Source of the DNA: Antitrichia curtipendula
Taxonomy: Eukaryota; Streptophyta; Bryopsida; Hypnales; Leucodontaceae
Length of the DNA stretch: 64,000 nucleotides
Reading direction: 5' to 3'
NCBI GenBank assembly: GCA_951230915.1
Contig: OX579637.1
Span: 11,904,001 to 11,968,000 of the forward strand
The translations under genes and the position numbers were made by a program. Position 1 is the stretch's first letter, and each line of letters begins with the position of its first letter. The notes below the pieces were generated by a model, which had not been told where the DNA came from, ran no database searches, and saw only the letters and a program-made list of their open reading frames with translations. Positions 1-12,535 of this stretch are shown one piece after another.

Positions 1-894
1 CAAGTGACAAATTGGGAGCTCACAGACCTTGAACGACTTATGATGGGGAAAAAATTGGTAGCAATGACTGTCACAGCACTTTTCCGAACTATCCTTTTGA
101 AGTTCAGAGTCCGTACTTTTGCATGAGAATAGTGTACCCTTCTCATGAAGAGAGGGTTGTCGAACAGTGAAGCGATATGCCGCCTTCTTTTTTCCACCCA
201 AATAGGCTAGGGAATCCTGTACATCAGAAAAGGAAGCGAAGTGTTCCACTATATTCTTCAAACACCGTCCACTAGAGAATCAGCACTCCGAAAGGGGCCA
301 ACGAGCATGGAACATGATTGCTTCTTGATTACCCACGAAAACATCAAGGACTGTCACACCTATGTGGTCCTCACCTAGAGTACAGTTTTGAAAGTAATCA
401 TCTACCCGACAACAACTTATTTGTCCGGACGATAAAAGCACACCTACTGAATCAAGTCGATGTACCTCTAAGCCGGTCCACTCTTCCTGACAAATAAATG
501 GACTTCCGTCCATATGAAGATCCGCAATCACTTTCACAACATTGGCGACTCTCCACAACACTGTCCAGTTCAGAACATTGAATAGTGTCCGAAAACCTCT
601 CTGGCAAGGATTGAGCATTGGATGCTGAGCTTCAACCACTACCAATGAAGGCCGTAAGAGAACAAAGACCCAGGGCTCAAACGAGATGGGCACACCAAGC
701 CACTCCCCTTGAGGTCGACCCTCCACAATAGACCCTACTCCAACTTCTCCAAATTCCGGGAGGTAAAGCCTGACTACGTCACCATTACTCAACGATACAT
801 CACGTACACAAGATTCTTGAGATTCAGCCTCCCCGGTGGATTCGCCAATGTATGGGGTGATGGCTTCATCAAACAATTCAGAGCACGACTCCAT
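1..894 (-). CDS. DUF7869-family (transposase-like) gene, 5' part, cut by window edge
   Basis: Reads on the minus strand from ATG at 894-892 and stays open to base 1 apart from one TGA at 280-282, which may be a decayed CGA. It begins with an acidic stretch, then a segment with VVRLY and GEVGVGSI that matches CVKLY and GVLVGEG in the gene at 34,155, followed by a Trp-containing stretch. Beyond the TGA the same frame gives a Cys/His-rich piece, CCDSHCYQFFPHHKSF, the counterpart of CYSKNCVQSFPREKI in the 34-kb gene. The catalytic core would lie off the left edge. A pyrimidine-rich acceptor ending TTTCTAG at about 921 suggests the ATG lies just inside an exon, with the palindrome array at 1,021-1,440 in the leader intron. 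Family assignment rests on the in-window paralogue; function as a transposase is inferred. Confidence 0.6.
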
Positions 895-1020
895 AGTGTC
901 GGACTCACTGTCCCTAGAAAGCATAATAAAAAATCTGGTAATAGTAAACCTACAAATAAGAATAAGGCCACCATCAGTTTGTAAACATATCAATGGAGAA
1001 ATAACAAGTTCTACAGGAAG

Positions 1021-1440
1021 TCATCGGGAGATCTCCCGTTGTAAGTTTCCAAATATTGACAAAGGGAAATCATTGGGAGGTATCTCAATGTACGTTCTCT
1101 ACGATTGACAAAGTAAGTACCTTGGGAGATCTCTCGACATAGCTTTACAAATACTGACATAGTAAACTCATTGGCAAATCACCCCATGTTCTTTTGTATT
1201 CACAAAATGAAGGTCAATGAGAGGTATAACGATGTCTTGTTTTTTTAGTATTGACAAAAGAAAGTCATCGGGATGTATCCCGATGCAAGTATTCCAGTAC
1301 TGACAAGTGGGAGGCATTAGAGGAATTTACAACGTTAGTTCTAAAGTATTGGTGAAGTAAAGACATCGGGAGATCTCCCGATGGCAACAACGGCTGACAT
1401 AACAATGAGTATGTTAGCCAGATCATGCTATTGGGATATT
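1021..1440. repeat. Family-A palindrome array, ~49-bp period
   Basis: About nine units, each a 20-bp palindrome close to CATCGGGAGATCTCCCGATG plus about 29 bp of conserved spacer with TATTGACAAAG-like sequence. Unit starts near 1021, 1071, 1121, 1169, 1217, 1266, 1315 and 1364 give a spacing of 48-50 bp; the last, near 1428, is offset. The unit at 1364-1383 is a perfect 20-bp palindrome, 1266-1285 is near-perfect, and 1169, 1217 and 1315 are eroded. It lies immediately 5' of the minus-strand DUF7869 exon, probably in its leader intron. The spacers are related to one another, so this is a minisatellite and not a CRISPR array. Confidence 0.85.
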
Positions 1441-2527
1441 TCCCGACGATTTCAGAGAGACATCCCTCCATGCAAGCAACATTAAATTCACTACTGACGC
1501 GTGACCAGGAATTATGTAGAATACACTGAATACGTAGAGAAAACCAATATTCGTACTGTAATTCCGTATTTGGTACTAACAGGTCATCAGAGAAGGCACC
1601 ACGACACCCTGCAACTTCATGCCTCTTCTCGGGGGCAAAATCATGTGGTTGGATCTCCATTGTGGGGAATAACTTTATGAACGGCCACTGCTAGTGGCAT
1701 GGACAATCAAGTTTACGATAGTAATCTAAACTCAAGCACATGGGAGTGGGTTCGCTTGGTAATAGTTTCGCGTTGCAAACGACAATCCTGATTCACCGAA
1801 TACCACTCATGCGATACGCGAGTGCACTTTCAACATTGGACCGACAACATCCAATGGGCAAAAATTCAGAGGACTAGAGAAGGTGAGCTCTACACTACTA
1901 GACTCAATTTCACTATCATTCCTCGTTAACGCAGAATTCTATAATCTACTGGGAATATTGAACTGTCCAAGGAATTCTGCACAATGGACGAAGAGGATTT
2001 GCATGAGAAATTCATACCTGTACAAGAAATCAAGGATAGAGACGGAAATCTAAGCGCCTCAATTTGCAGGCGCTAGCAAGACCGACAGCAATGTCTCCTG
2101 ACTCCTCGACCGCTTCTGCTCGTTCTTATCCGCTTCCAAAAAAGAGAAAGGTTAGTTGGGGGGCATTGGTTGAATTGCTCTGGATTCCGGAACTCCTGTT
2201 TCCCGCCCTGATTTTGAGAGGGTCCGCCGGTCCAACCTCTTGACTTTCACGTGCACTACTCAAGGTTGTGCAGCACTATGTCCAAGGCGGATCTGAAGAT
2301 GCGGTCTTCTTTTTGAATGTTCACTGTTTCTTGGACGCCGTGCTTCACTGACTGCAGAAATGCCGCGCATGTGTAGCATCCCTAGAATTTTGAGCCCTTC
2401 CAAGAACTTTGACAGGAAACGTGCAGACCTTCAATTCAAATCTGCACTGGATCATTTGAACCCCCACCACTAGGTCTTCAACGGGGTACATGCGGATTGC
2501 GAGTTTGAATCTCCAACGAATCAAGGA
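1441..2527. other. Gene-free stretch upstream of the left gene
   Basis: No convincing coding region. The minus-strand open frame at 1265-1660 overlaps the palindrome array and has no recognisable domain. It might contain a first exon of the left-edge gene, but I could not define a splice donor. Confidence 0.4.
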
Positions 2528-2617
2528 CTTTTCCGCAACATTCATTGCGGATATCTCCGGTCCGTTCCCCCTCTTTTCCGCAGCATTCACTGCGGATATC
2601 CCCGGTCCGTTCCCCCT
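2528..2617. repeat. 45-bp tandem duplication
   Basis: Two adjacent 45-bp units (2528-2572 and 2573-2617), both starting CTTTTCCGCA and ending TCCGTTCCCCCT, differ at only a few positions. They account for the repeated peptide in the minus-strand open frame at 2345-2650, which I do not call a gene. Confidence 0.85.
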
Positions 2618-2932
2618 CCGTGCTTGGAAGTTCTTTAGTTGTAGGATCATGCATTAACTAGCCTGTAAGTGCATGCGGTTCACGAGAGGTGCTCTTCTTG
2701 TTTAAATTCTCGTTTACAGATTTATGACTAAAGTTGAAACATCCACGTCCACAAACTTTGATGCTCCAACTGTGGCTACCAAATTTTTATTATTTTATCC
2801 CTCTTCGTAACGATATTCCATTTCTATGTATCCCAAAAGGTCAATAAGACATTGAGGCTCATAATGATTAAACTAAGTAGAATATTTCACATGTACTTAA
2901 TTATTTTGTAAAAGTGACCTCCGTCAATCTTC

Positions 2933-2972
2933 AGGGTTAAGGGTTTAAAGTTAAGGGTTTAGGGTTCAGGAT
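2933..2972 (+). repeat. Telomere-like tract (TTTAGGG-type, degenerate)
   Basis: Short run of GGGTTAAGGGTTT / TTAGGGTTCAGG-type sequence on the plus strand, close to the plant telomere heptamer but imperfect. It lies about 0.5 kb before the satellite. Confidence 0.6.
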
Positions 2973-3440
2973 TGCATAGAACTTAGGGATCAAGGGTGCA
3001 AATGAATGTTTCAATTGAATGAGTTCAATGAATTTGAGGTTTATGATTCAAAAATTAGGTTTCAGGATACAGAGGTTATGGTAATTGAAAGTGTTGTTTT
3101 TCATATTTTAAAATGAAGTGTTAAAACTTTAACCATTTGAATACATTTCATTTGAAGTTCAGGGTTTCAAAATTTCCTAGAGTACAAATACTTCTTTAAT
3201 AAATATTTTTATCATTTGATTTTTCAGCTTAAAAAATGAATTGTAGTTCCTTTAGTTATAAATTTTTTTGTCCTTGCATTTATTAAGAAATACCATTCAA
3301 TCACAACGGTTGTAATGTTCTAATAAACAATGAATTGCACAAAATGAAAACTTCCCAAAAACAATGAAAAGTAAATTCAATATAAAGCACTTCAAAGTTT
3401 ATTGTGCACTAGAATTTCAGTGACTATCCTCAAACTATAG

Positions 3441-6400
3441 AAACAATATTTCCATTTGTATTTGATGTACCCAAGAGTTCAAAAATATAGGGAATATAAG
3501 GGGTCTGCAATTTCATGGCCCCAAATTCAGAAATCTCATGAACTTTACTTTAAAAATGCCCAAAACAACCTCATGCAAGTTGCAACTACTTTTGGGCTTT
3601 ACAATCCACAAGAGTTATCAACTTATTTCCATTTGTAAATGATGGACCCAAGAGTTCAAAAAAATAGGGAATATAAGGGGTCTCCAATTTCATGGCCCCA
3701 AATTCAGAAATCTCATGAACTTTACCTTAAAAATGCCCAAAACAACCTCATGCAAGTTGCAACTACTTTTGGGCTTTACAATCCACAAGAGTTATCAACT
3801 TATTTCCATTTGTAAATGATGGACCCAAGAGTTCAAAAAAATAGGGAATATAAGGGGTCTCCAATTTCATGGCCCCAAATTCAGAAATCTCATGAACTTT
3901 ACCTTAAAAATGCCCAAAACTACCTCATGCAAGTTGCAACTACTTTTGGGCTTTACAATCCACAAGAGTTATCAACTTATTTCCATTTGTAAATGATGGA
4001 CCCAAGAGTTCAAAAAAATAGGGAATATAAGGGGTCTCCAATTTCATGGCCCCAAATTCAGAAATCTCATGAACTTTACCTTAAAAATGCCCAAAACAAC
4101 CTCATGCAAGTTGCAACTACTTTTGGGCTTTACAATCCACAAGAGTAATCAACTTATTTCCATTTGTAAATGATGGACCCAAGAGTTCAAAAAAATAGGG
4201 AATATAAGGGGTCTCCAATTTCATGGCCCCAAATTCAAAATCTCATGAACTTTACCTTAAAAATGCTGAAAACAACCTCATGCAAGTTGCAATTACTTTT
4301 GGGCTTTACAATCCACAAGAATAATCAACTTATATCTATTTGTAGTTGATGGACCCAAGAGTTTAAAAAAATAGGGAATATAAGGGGTCTTTAATTCCAT
4401 GGCCATAAATTCAAAATTCTCATGAACTTTAGCCTAAAAATGCCTTGAACAACCTCATGCAAGTTGCAATTACTTTTGGGCTTTATAATCCAGAAGTGTA
4501 ATCAACTCATTTCCATTTGCAACTGATGTACTCAAGAGTTTAAAAAAATAGGGAATATAAGGGGTCTCCAATTCCATGTCCGTAAATTCAAAATTCTCAT
4601 GAACATTAGCCTAAAAATGCTGAAAACAACCTCATGCAAGTTGCAATTACTCTTGAGCTTTAGCATCCACAAGAGTAATCAACTTATTTCCATTTGTAAT
4701 TGATGGACCCTAGACTTCCAAAAAATAGGGAATATAAGGGGTCTCCAATTTCATGGCCCCAAATTCAAAATTCTGATGAACTTTACCTTAGAAATGCCAA
4801 AAACAATCTCATGCAAGTTGCATTTACTTTTGGGCTTTACACTCCACGAGAAATATCAACTTATTTCCATTTGTAAATGATGGACCCAAGAGTTCAAGAA
4901 AATAGAGAATATAAAAGGTCTCCAATTTCATAGCCCCGAAATTCAAAATCTCATTAACTTTATCTTAAAAATGCCCAAAACAACCTCATCCAAGTTGCAA
5001 CTATTTTTGGGCTTTACAATCCACTAGAATTATCAACTTATTTCCATTTGTAAATGACGGACCCAAGAGTTCAACAAAGTAGAAAATATAAGGGGTCTCC
5101 AATTTCGTGGCCCCAAATTCAGAAATCTCATGAAGTATACCTTAAAAATGCCCAAAACAACCTCGTGCAAGTAGCAACTAGTTTTGGGCTTTAGCATCCA
5201 CAAGAATAATCAACTTATTTCCATCTGTAATTGATGGACCCAAGAGTTCAAAAAATTAGGAAATATAAGGGGTCTCCAATTTCATGGCTCCAAATTCAAA
5301 AATCTCATGAAGTATACCTTGAAAATGTCCAAAACAACCTCGTGCAAGTTGCAATTACTTTTGGGTTTTACAAACCACAAGAATAATCAACTTATTTCCA
5401 TTTGTAATTGATGCTTTCAATAATTCAAAAAATAAGGGAATATAAGGGGTCTGCAATTTTATGGCCCCAAATTCAAAAATCTCATGAAAGTTACCTTAAA
5501 AATGCCGAAAACAACCTCATGCAAGTTGCATTTACTTTTGGGCTTTACAATCCACAAGAGTAATCAACTCATTTCCATTTGTAAGTGATAGACCCAAGAG
5601 TTCAAAAAAATAGGGAACATAAGGGTTCTGCATTTTCATGGCCCCAAATTCAAAATTCTGATGAACTTTACCTTAGAAATGCCCAAAACAACCTCATGCA
5701 AGTTGCAATTACTTTTGGGCTTTAAAATCCACGAGAGTATTCAACTTATTTTTATTTGTAATTGATGGACCCAAGAGTTCAAAAAAATAGGGAATATAAG
5801 GGGTCTGCAGTTTCATGGCCCTAGATTCAAAAATGTCATAAATTTAACCCTGAAAGTGCCCAAATCCACTTCGTGCAAGTTGCAATTATTTTTGGACTTT
5901 AGCATCCACAAGAGTAATCAACTTATTTCCATTTGTAGTTGACGGACCCAAGAGTTCAAGAAAATAGGAAATATAAAGGGTCCGCAATTTCATGGCCCCA
6001 AATTCAAAAATCTCATGAACTTTACCCTAAAAATGCCCAAAACCACCTCATGCAAGTTGCAATTACTTTCGGGCTTTACAATTCACAAGTGTATTCAGCT
6101 TATTTCCATTTGTAAATGATGGACCCAAGAGTTCAAAAATGTAGGGAATATAAGGGGTCTCCAATTTCATGCCCTCAAATTCAAAAATGTCATGAAGTTT
6201 AGTCTAAGAATGCCCAAACCAACCTCATGAAAGTTGCAATTACTTTTGAGCTTTACAATCCACAAGAGTAATCCACTTAATTCCATTTGTAAGTGATGGA
6301 CCCAAGAGTTCAAAAAAGTAGGGAATATAAAGGGTTTGCAATTTCATGGACCAAATTCAGAAAACCCATGAACTTTACCCTAAAAATGCTGAAAACAACC

Positions 6401-9400
6401 TCATGCAAGTTGCAATTACTTTCGGGCTTTACAATTCACAAGTGTATTCAGCTTATTTTCATTTGTAATTGATGCACCCAAGAGTTCAAAAAAATAGGGA
6501 ATATAAAGGGTCTGCAATTTCATGGCCCCAAATTCAGAACTCTCATGAACCTTACCTTAAGAATGCCCAAAACAACCTCATGCATGTTGCAACTACTTTT
6601 GGGCTTTACAATCCACAAGAGTAATCAACTTATTTCCATTTGTTGTTCATGCACCCAGGAATTCAAGAAAATAGGGAATATAAGGGGTCTCCAATTTCAT
6701 GGCCCCAAGTTCAAAAATCTCATCAACTTTACCTTAAAAATGCCGAAAACAACCTCATGTAAAGTGCAATTACTTTTGGGCTTTACAATCCACAAGAGTA
6801 ATCAAGTTATATCCATTTGTAGTTGATAAACCCAAGAGTTCAAAAAAGTAGGGAATGTAAAGGGTCTGCAGTTTTATGGCCCCAAATTCAAAAATCTCAT
6901 GAACTTTACTCTAAAAATGCTCAAAACAACCTCATGCAAGTTGCAAGTACTTTTGGGCTTTAGCATCCACAAGAGTAATCAACTTATTTCCATTTGTAAT
7001 TGATGGACCCAAAAGTTCAAAAAAATAGGGAATATAAGGGGTCTGCAATTTCATGGCCCCAATTTCAAAAATGTCATGAACTTTACCCTCAAAATGCACA
7101 AAACAACCTCATGCAAGTTGTAGTTACTTTTGGGCTGTACATTCCACAAAGGTAATCAACTTATTTCCATTTGTAATTGATGGACCCAAGAATTCCAAAA
7201 AATAGGGATTATAAGAGGTCTGCAATTTCATGGCCCAAGTTAAGAAATGGCGTGAATTTTAGTCTAAAATTGCCTTGAACAACCTCATTCTAGTTGCAAT
7301 TACTTTTGGGCTTTACAATCCACAAGAGTAATCAACTTATTTTCATTTGTAATTGATGGACCCAAGAGGTCTAAAAAATAGGGAATATAAGGGGTTTGCA
7401 CTTTCGTGGCCCCAAATTCAAAAATGTCATGAACTTTACCCTCAAAATGCACAAAACAACCTCATGCAAGTTGCATTTGCTTATGAGCTTTACAATCCAC
7501 AAGAGTAATCTACTTATTTTTGTTTGTAAGTGATGGACCCAAGAGTTCAGAAAAATAGGGAATATAAGGGGTTTGCAATTTCATGGCCCCAAATTCAAAA
7601 TCTCATGAACTTTAGTCTAAAAATGCCTTGAACAACCTCATGCAAGTTGCAATTACTTTTGGGCTTTACAATCCAGAAGTGTAATCAACTCATTTCCATT
7701 TGCAATTGATGTACTCAAGAGTTCAAAAAAATAGGGAATATAAGGGGTCTTCAATTTCGTGGCCCCAAATTCAAAAATGTCATGAACTTTAGTCTAAGAA
7801 TGCCCAAACCAACCTCATGCAAGTTGCAATTACTTTTGAACTTTGCAGTCCACAAGAGTAATCCACTTATTTCCATTTGTAATTGATGGACCCAAGAGTT
7901 TCAAAAAATGGAGATTATAAGGGGTCTGCAATTTCATGGCCCAAGTTAAGAAATGGCGTGAACTTTAGTCTAAAAATGCCCAAAACAACCTCATGCAAGT
8001 TGCAATTATTTTTGGGCTTTACAATCCACAAGAGTAATCAAATTAAATCCACTTGTTATTGATATACCCGAGAGTTCAAAAAAATAAAGAATATAAGTTG
8101 GATGCCTGCAATTTCGTGGCCCCAAATTCAGAAATCTCATGAACTTTACCCTAAAAATGCCCAAAACAACCTCATGCAAGTTGCAATTACTTTTGGGCTT
8201 TACAATCCACAAGTGTAATCAACTCATTTCCATTTGTAATTGATGTACTCAAGAGTTCAAAAAAATAGGGAATATAAAGGGTCTGCAATTATGTGGCCCC
8301 AAATTCAAAAATGGCATGAACTTTACCTTAAAATTGCTGAAAACAACCTCATGCAAATTGCAATTACTTTTGAACTTTACAATCCACAAGAGTAATCAAC
8401 TTAATTCCATTTGTAATTGATTGATCCAAGAGGTGTAATAAACATAGAATATAAGGGGTTTGTAGTTTCATGGCCCCAAATTCAGAAATCTCATGAATTT
8501 TATCCTAAAAATGCCTAAAACATCCTCATGCAAGTTGCAATTACTTTTGGGCTTTACAATTTAGAAGTGTAATCAAGTCATTTCCATTTGTAATTGATAC
8601 AGTCAATAATTCAAAAAAATAAGGGAATATAAGGGGTCTGCAATTTCGTGCCCCAAATTTCAAAAATGGCATGAACTTTACCTTTAAAATGCCCAAAACA
8701 ACCTCATGCAAATTGCAATTATTTTGGGGCTTTACAATCCACAAGAGTAATCAACTTATTTCTATTTGTAGTTGATGGACCCAAGAGTTCAAAAAAATAG
8801 GGAATATAAGGGGTTTGCAATTTCATGCCCCCAAATTCAAAATTCTCATGAACTTTACCTTAAAAATGCCAAAAACAACCTTGTGCAATTTACAATTACT
8901 TTTGGGCTTTACAATCCAGAAGTGTAATCAACTCATTTCCATTTGTAATTGATGTACTCAAGAGTTCAAAAAAATAGGGAATATAAAGGGTCTGCAATTA
9001 CGTGGCCCCAAATCCAAAAATGGCATGAACTTTACCTTAAAAATGCCAAAAAAAAGGTTATGCAAATTGCAATTACTTTTGGACTTTACAATCCACAAGA
9101 GTTATCAACTTATTTCCATTTGTAATTGATGAACCCAAGAGTTCAAAAAAGTAGGGAATATAAAGGGTCTGCAATTTCATGGCCCCAAAATCAAAAATCT
9201 CATGAACTTTGCCCTAAAAATGCCCAAAACAACCTTATGCAAGTTGCAATTACTTTTGGGCTTTAGCATCCACAAGAGTAATCAACTTATTTCCATTTGT
9301 AATTAATGGATCCAAGAAATAAAAAAAATAGGGAATATAAAAGGTTCGCAATTTCATGGCCCCAAATTCAAAATCTCAGGAACTTTACCTTAAAAATGCC

Positions 9401-9740
9401 GAAAACTACCTCATGCAAGTTGCAATTACTTTTGGGCTTTACAATCCACAAGAGTTATCAACTTATTTTCATTTGTAATTGATGTGCCGAAGAATTCAGT
9501 AAAATAGGGAATATAAGGGGTCTGCAATTTCATGCCTTCACATTCAAAAGTCTCATGAACTTTATCTTAAAAATGCCCAAACAAACCTCATGCAAGTTGC
9601 AATTACTTTTGGGCTTTACAATCTACAAGAGTAATCAACTTATTTCCATTTGTAATTGATGGACCCAAGAGTTTCAAAAAATAGGGAATATAAGTTAGGG
9701 GCCTGCAATTTCATAGCCCCAAATTTGAAAATGTCATGGA
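3441..9740. repeat. 177-bp tandem satellite, ~35 copies
   Basis: A monomer with landmarks GATGGACCCAAGAGTTC, GGGAATATAAGGGGTCT, CATGCAAGTTGCAA and TTTTGGGCTTTACAATCC repeats without interruption. Landmark starts at 3641, 3818, 3995 and 4172 give exactly 177 bp. The first four to five copies (3.47-4.25 kb) are nearly identical; the remainder differ by scattered substitutions and small indels. The period is close to a nucleosome repeat. Open frames inside (3456-3638, 6545-6826, 8006-8212, 8541-8744, 9656-9910) are products of the repeat and not genes. Confidence 0.97.
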
Positions 9741-11319
9741 CTTTCATCTTGGATTTTGGGAGAGTTGTTTCTTATTTATATTCTATGTTTGTGTTGTGGA
9801 GTATCATGTTAGTGAAATGTATTAAGATAGTTTGGTATAGGCAAACATTATTATTGCCTTTGTCTTATAGATTTGGTCGCAGTGCATATTTAACTGCTTT
9901 TGGAATTTGAAATAAATAGAATTCATAATGTACACCAAGACATCTTCAGATTTGGCATCGGGGGATCTATCCAAATCATTAGAGCCAAGTGAATTTTAAT
10001 CGGGGAATCAATTCAAAACATTGAGAGATGAGAGATCTATATAAGCATTAAGAAATCTCCTGATGTTTATATAGATTATGCTTAGTCTAGAGTTTATAGT
10101 ATAGTGTAGAAGTAGTTAAATATGTCAATTTACCATTCATTTCTTTGTAACATTTTCTACTCATTTTTTTGATTTTATGTGAATAATGACTAGGATTTTT
10201 TTTTATTGATGGTTAGTTTTTAGGTACTTGATTAGGGACACTTGCATCATTTTGTTCAACCAATCATAGTGAATGATGTCCAATATATATGCATTATGAA
10301 ATACTATTATTGGAAAGATCTCTGCATTTTTTTTTAGAGTGAAGATAATTAATGTTTAGTGTGAGTAATTAAGGAAATAAAAAAAGTATATTAAATCCTA
10401 GACTCCATTTCTTATTCCCCTAATTTCAAGTGAGGGTCTCACCACCCTAATTTCAAGTGAGCATTTGATTCAGCTTCTCTAATTTGTTGGAGAAGGGCTG
10501 CAGTTCATTTAATTCTATTGATTTTGTCATTTACAAAAAATAGTTTTAATTGATTTAGGTGTATGTCCTGGCTATAATTGTAAGAAGTGACATTTGAAAT
10601 CACTAGATTTTCTTGTTGTATGTGACCGGTATGCTTAATACGTAGTTGGAGTGAAAAAAGGGTCATTTAATTGTACATGTTTGTGAGCCTATAATAAAAT
10701 TAATACAATGTACTTGGCAATGATGAATTGTAGGTATTAGGGTCATTTCCATCATTATGAGCCTACACTGTAGTAGGTACTCTACATTTCACATCAAAAA
10801 ATAATTGCAAATATCTACGCACACAATAATTTTATAATTGCAAATATCCACATACATAATATAATATTATATTCACTATTTTGAGAGTTTTCCAACGAAA
10901 TGAGAGTTTATACTTAATGCCTTAGAATTTTGCAAAGCAAATAAAAGCAAAAAAGAAGAATTAAACGTCAACAAACACATAAAATGCATTCAATGACAAT
11001 GAAAACAAGCTTCCAAATGAAGAGTTCAGAAATGATATGCTCAAATTTGCGCACTGCATCTCTATTACTCCAAAAAATCATATCGTTTACATATATTTTG
11101 CTTTGCAATGCGTGCAATATACACTCCTCTATAGGATGACATGTGTAGGATCCAAGCAATGGATGCGTGATAAAAGCAATCCCTTGGATCCACTTAGAAT
11201 ACTAGTGGACTAGAATTCAGATAAGAAGCATGAAAATATGAATGCACATGTATTATAAACATCTAGCAACTACGTGATGTACTCTTGAGCTTTTCAAGGG
11301 CCATTAAAATTTCAGGCCC
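9741..11319. other. AT-rich non-coding DNA with decayed family-A palindromes
   Basis: No gene seen. Between about 9,957 and 10,066 there are four eroded family-A-like units (for example CATCGGGGGATC, and CATTAAGAAATCTCCTGATG at 10,047-10,066) at roughly 25-40-bp intervals, directly after the satellite. The rest is AT-rich; a short minus-strand frame at 10,968-11,159 shows no domain. Confidence 0.5.
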
Positions 11320-11835
11320 TCAATTGTACCCCCCCTTGACACTTGCACCTGCCTGACGCATCTGTTCTCTTTCTTGCAATTGTAGTGATCTCCGTTCCCA
11401 AGAGTCCCAAATATGAGTGGAGGATTGAGTACACGCTGACCTTCCAGCTTTTTTCTTTATCCTTCCTGATTCAGTCAATGCACGACAACGTGGAAGTAGA
11501 AGACAAGTAACCATGGGTTCAAGAATTTCCGCATGCAGATCACTTGGCGTATGGGATTTCACTTCCGGTGTAGACATTAAATGATTAGCATCTCCGTAAA
11601 GCTTCTTTTGCGTCCCTTTCTTTGAAATAGATGGCGACCTTGACGAATCCCAAACTGTCCGAGAGCGCAGAGGAGATGGTGAGCAAGAAATCGGCAAGCA
11701 CGACTTCTTGTCTGGGGGACTATTTACCACTCCGTCCTTGATCTGCTTGACAGAGAAGTCCATGGTGGAATTAATAGTAGGAGCCGAGCAAAGGAAATTT
11801 CTTGTACTAAGTATCACGTACTGCCTATAGTCCAA
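11320..11835 (-). CDS. Hypothetical Ser/Arg-rich protein exon
   Basis: A 171-codon minus-strand frame that starts at TTG in the listed form but stays open upstream to about 11,920, where a CTTTCTAG acceptor-like sequence lies, so it is probably an exon and not a complete gene. Composition is basic and Ser/Pro-rich, with DKKSCLPISCSPSPLRSR and a Gln/Arg-rich tail QLQEREQMRQAG. No family recognised. Base composition is more balanced than the flanking AT-rich DNA, supporting real coding history. It may belong to the transposon block that follows. Confidence 0.35.
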   Translation of the reverse strand: MDYRQYVILSTRNFLCSAPTINSTMDFSVKQIKDGVVNSPPDKKSCLPISCSPSPLRSRTVWDSSRSPSISKKGTQKKLYGDANHLMSTPEVKSHTPSDLHAEILEPMVTCLLLPRCRALTESGRIKKKAGRSACTQSSTHIWDSWERRSLQLQEREQMRQAGASVKGGYN

Positions 11836-12535
11836 AATGGAGTCCTCAGACGCTTGATACGGGAGGATCCCATCCAGCCTAGATGTCGTAGACCAAAATG
11901 TGAAGATTAGCCTAATTACCTAGAAAGTTGGAGGAATGAGTCAGTATTGGTACATTTTTTTGGTTTGTAGAGATGTAAACCAAGAATACTATCAAGGTTA
12001 ACACTCCATTTTAATAGGTATAGTAATAGAGAGATAATTAGGTTAACACGAAGTTAAGATTTCGAGTTCTTAACGAGAACCGAAATCGGAAGAGGATTCG
12101 GAACAGTATCCGAAAATATCTCGGACTGCTAACATCAGGTGGAGACACGTGCCGGAAGATGTCGAGGGACCTACCGGAAGCCAGCGGAACGTTCCTAGGA
12201 TCCAACGGCTCTATTGGGAATTAGGGATGACCGTTTAACGGTCAGATCCTCCCCGGATGTCGGAGGAAACGGGAAACCTAAACGGCTAGGAATCAGGTTA
12301 GGGAAGATGACCTAGGGGTTAGGAGTTCCACTCTCACTTCTTGATCTGAAGTCTTCAGCAACTTGCAAGTGCTTAGGGATGTTTAGAAGTTTGCAAGAGC
12401 GAGAGCGAGAAACAGTCCTTGTATCTGAATCTAGTTGAGAGGAGAATATCAACGCCGAGAGGAAGGATGCCATCGTCTTGTAGTATTTGAGGGTCTGTAC
12501 AGGATTTCTGGAGAGAAACAGATAGGCTATGAGAG
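11836..12535. other. Leader region of the gag-like block
   Basis: No coding region. From about 12,100 TCCGGA/CCGG-containing sequence begins (CCGGAAGATG, CCGGAAGCC, CCCCGGATG). Segments near 12,313-12,345 resemble 18,045-18,080 (TAGGGGTTAGGAGTT versus TAGGGGTTGGGAGTT), compatible with very diverged long terminal repeats around the block, but the match is too short to be sure. Confidence 0.3.

Noticed and set aside
1265..1660. 131-codon minus-strand gene
   Set aside because: It runs through the palindrome array, has no domain, and its end is made of repeat units; at most it contains a leader exon.
3456..9910. Several short proteins in the 3.4-9.9 kb stretch
   Set aside because: All derive from the 177-bp satellite monomer read in either direction, with no conservation beyond the repeat.
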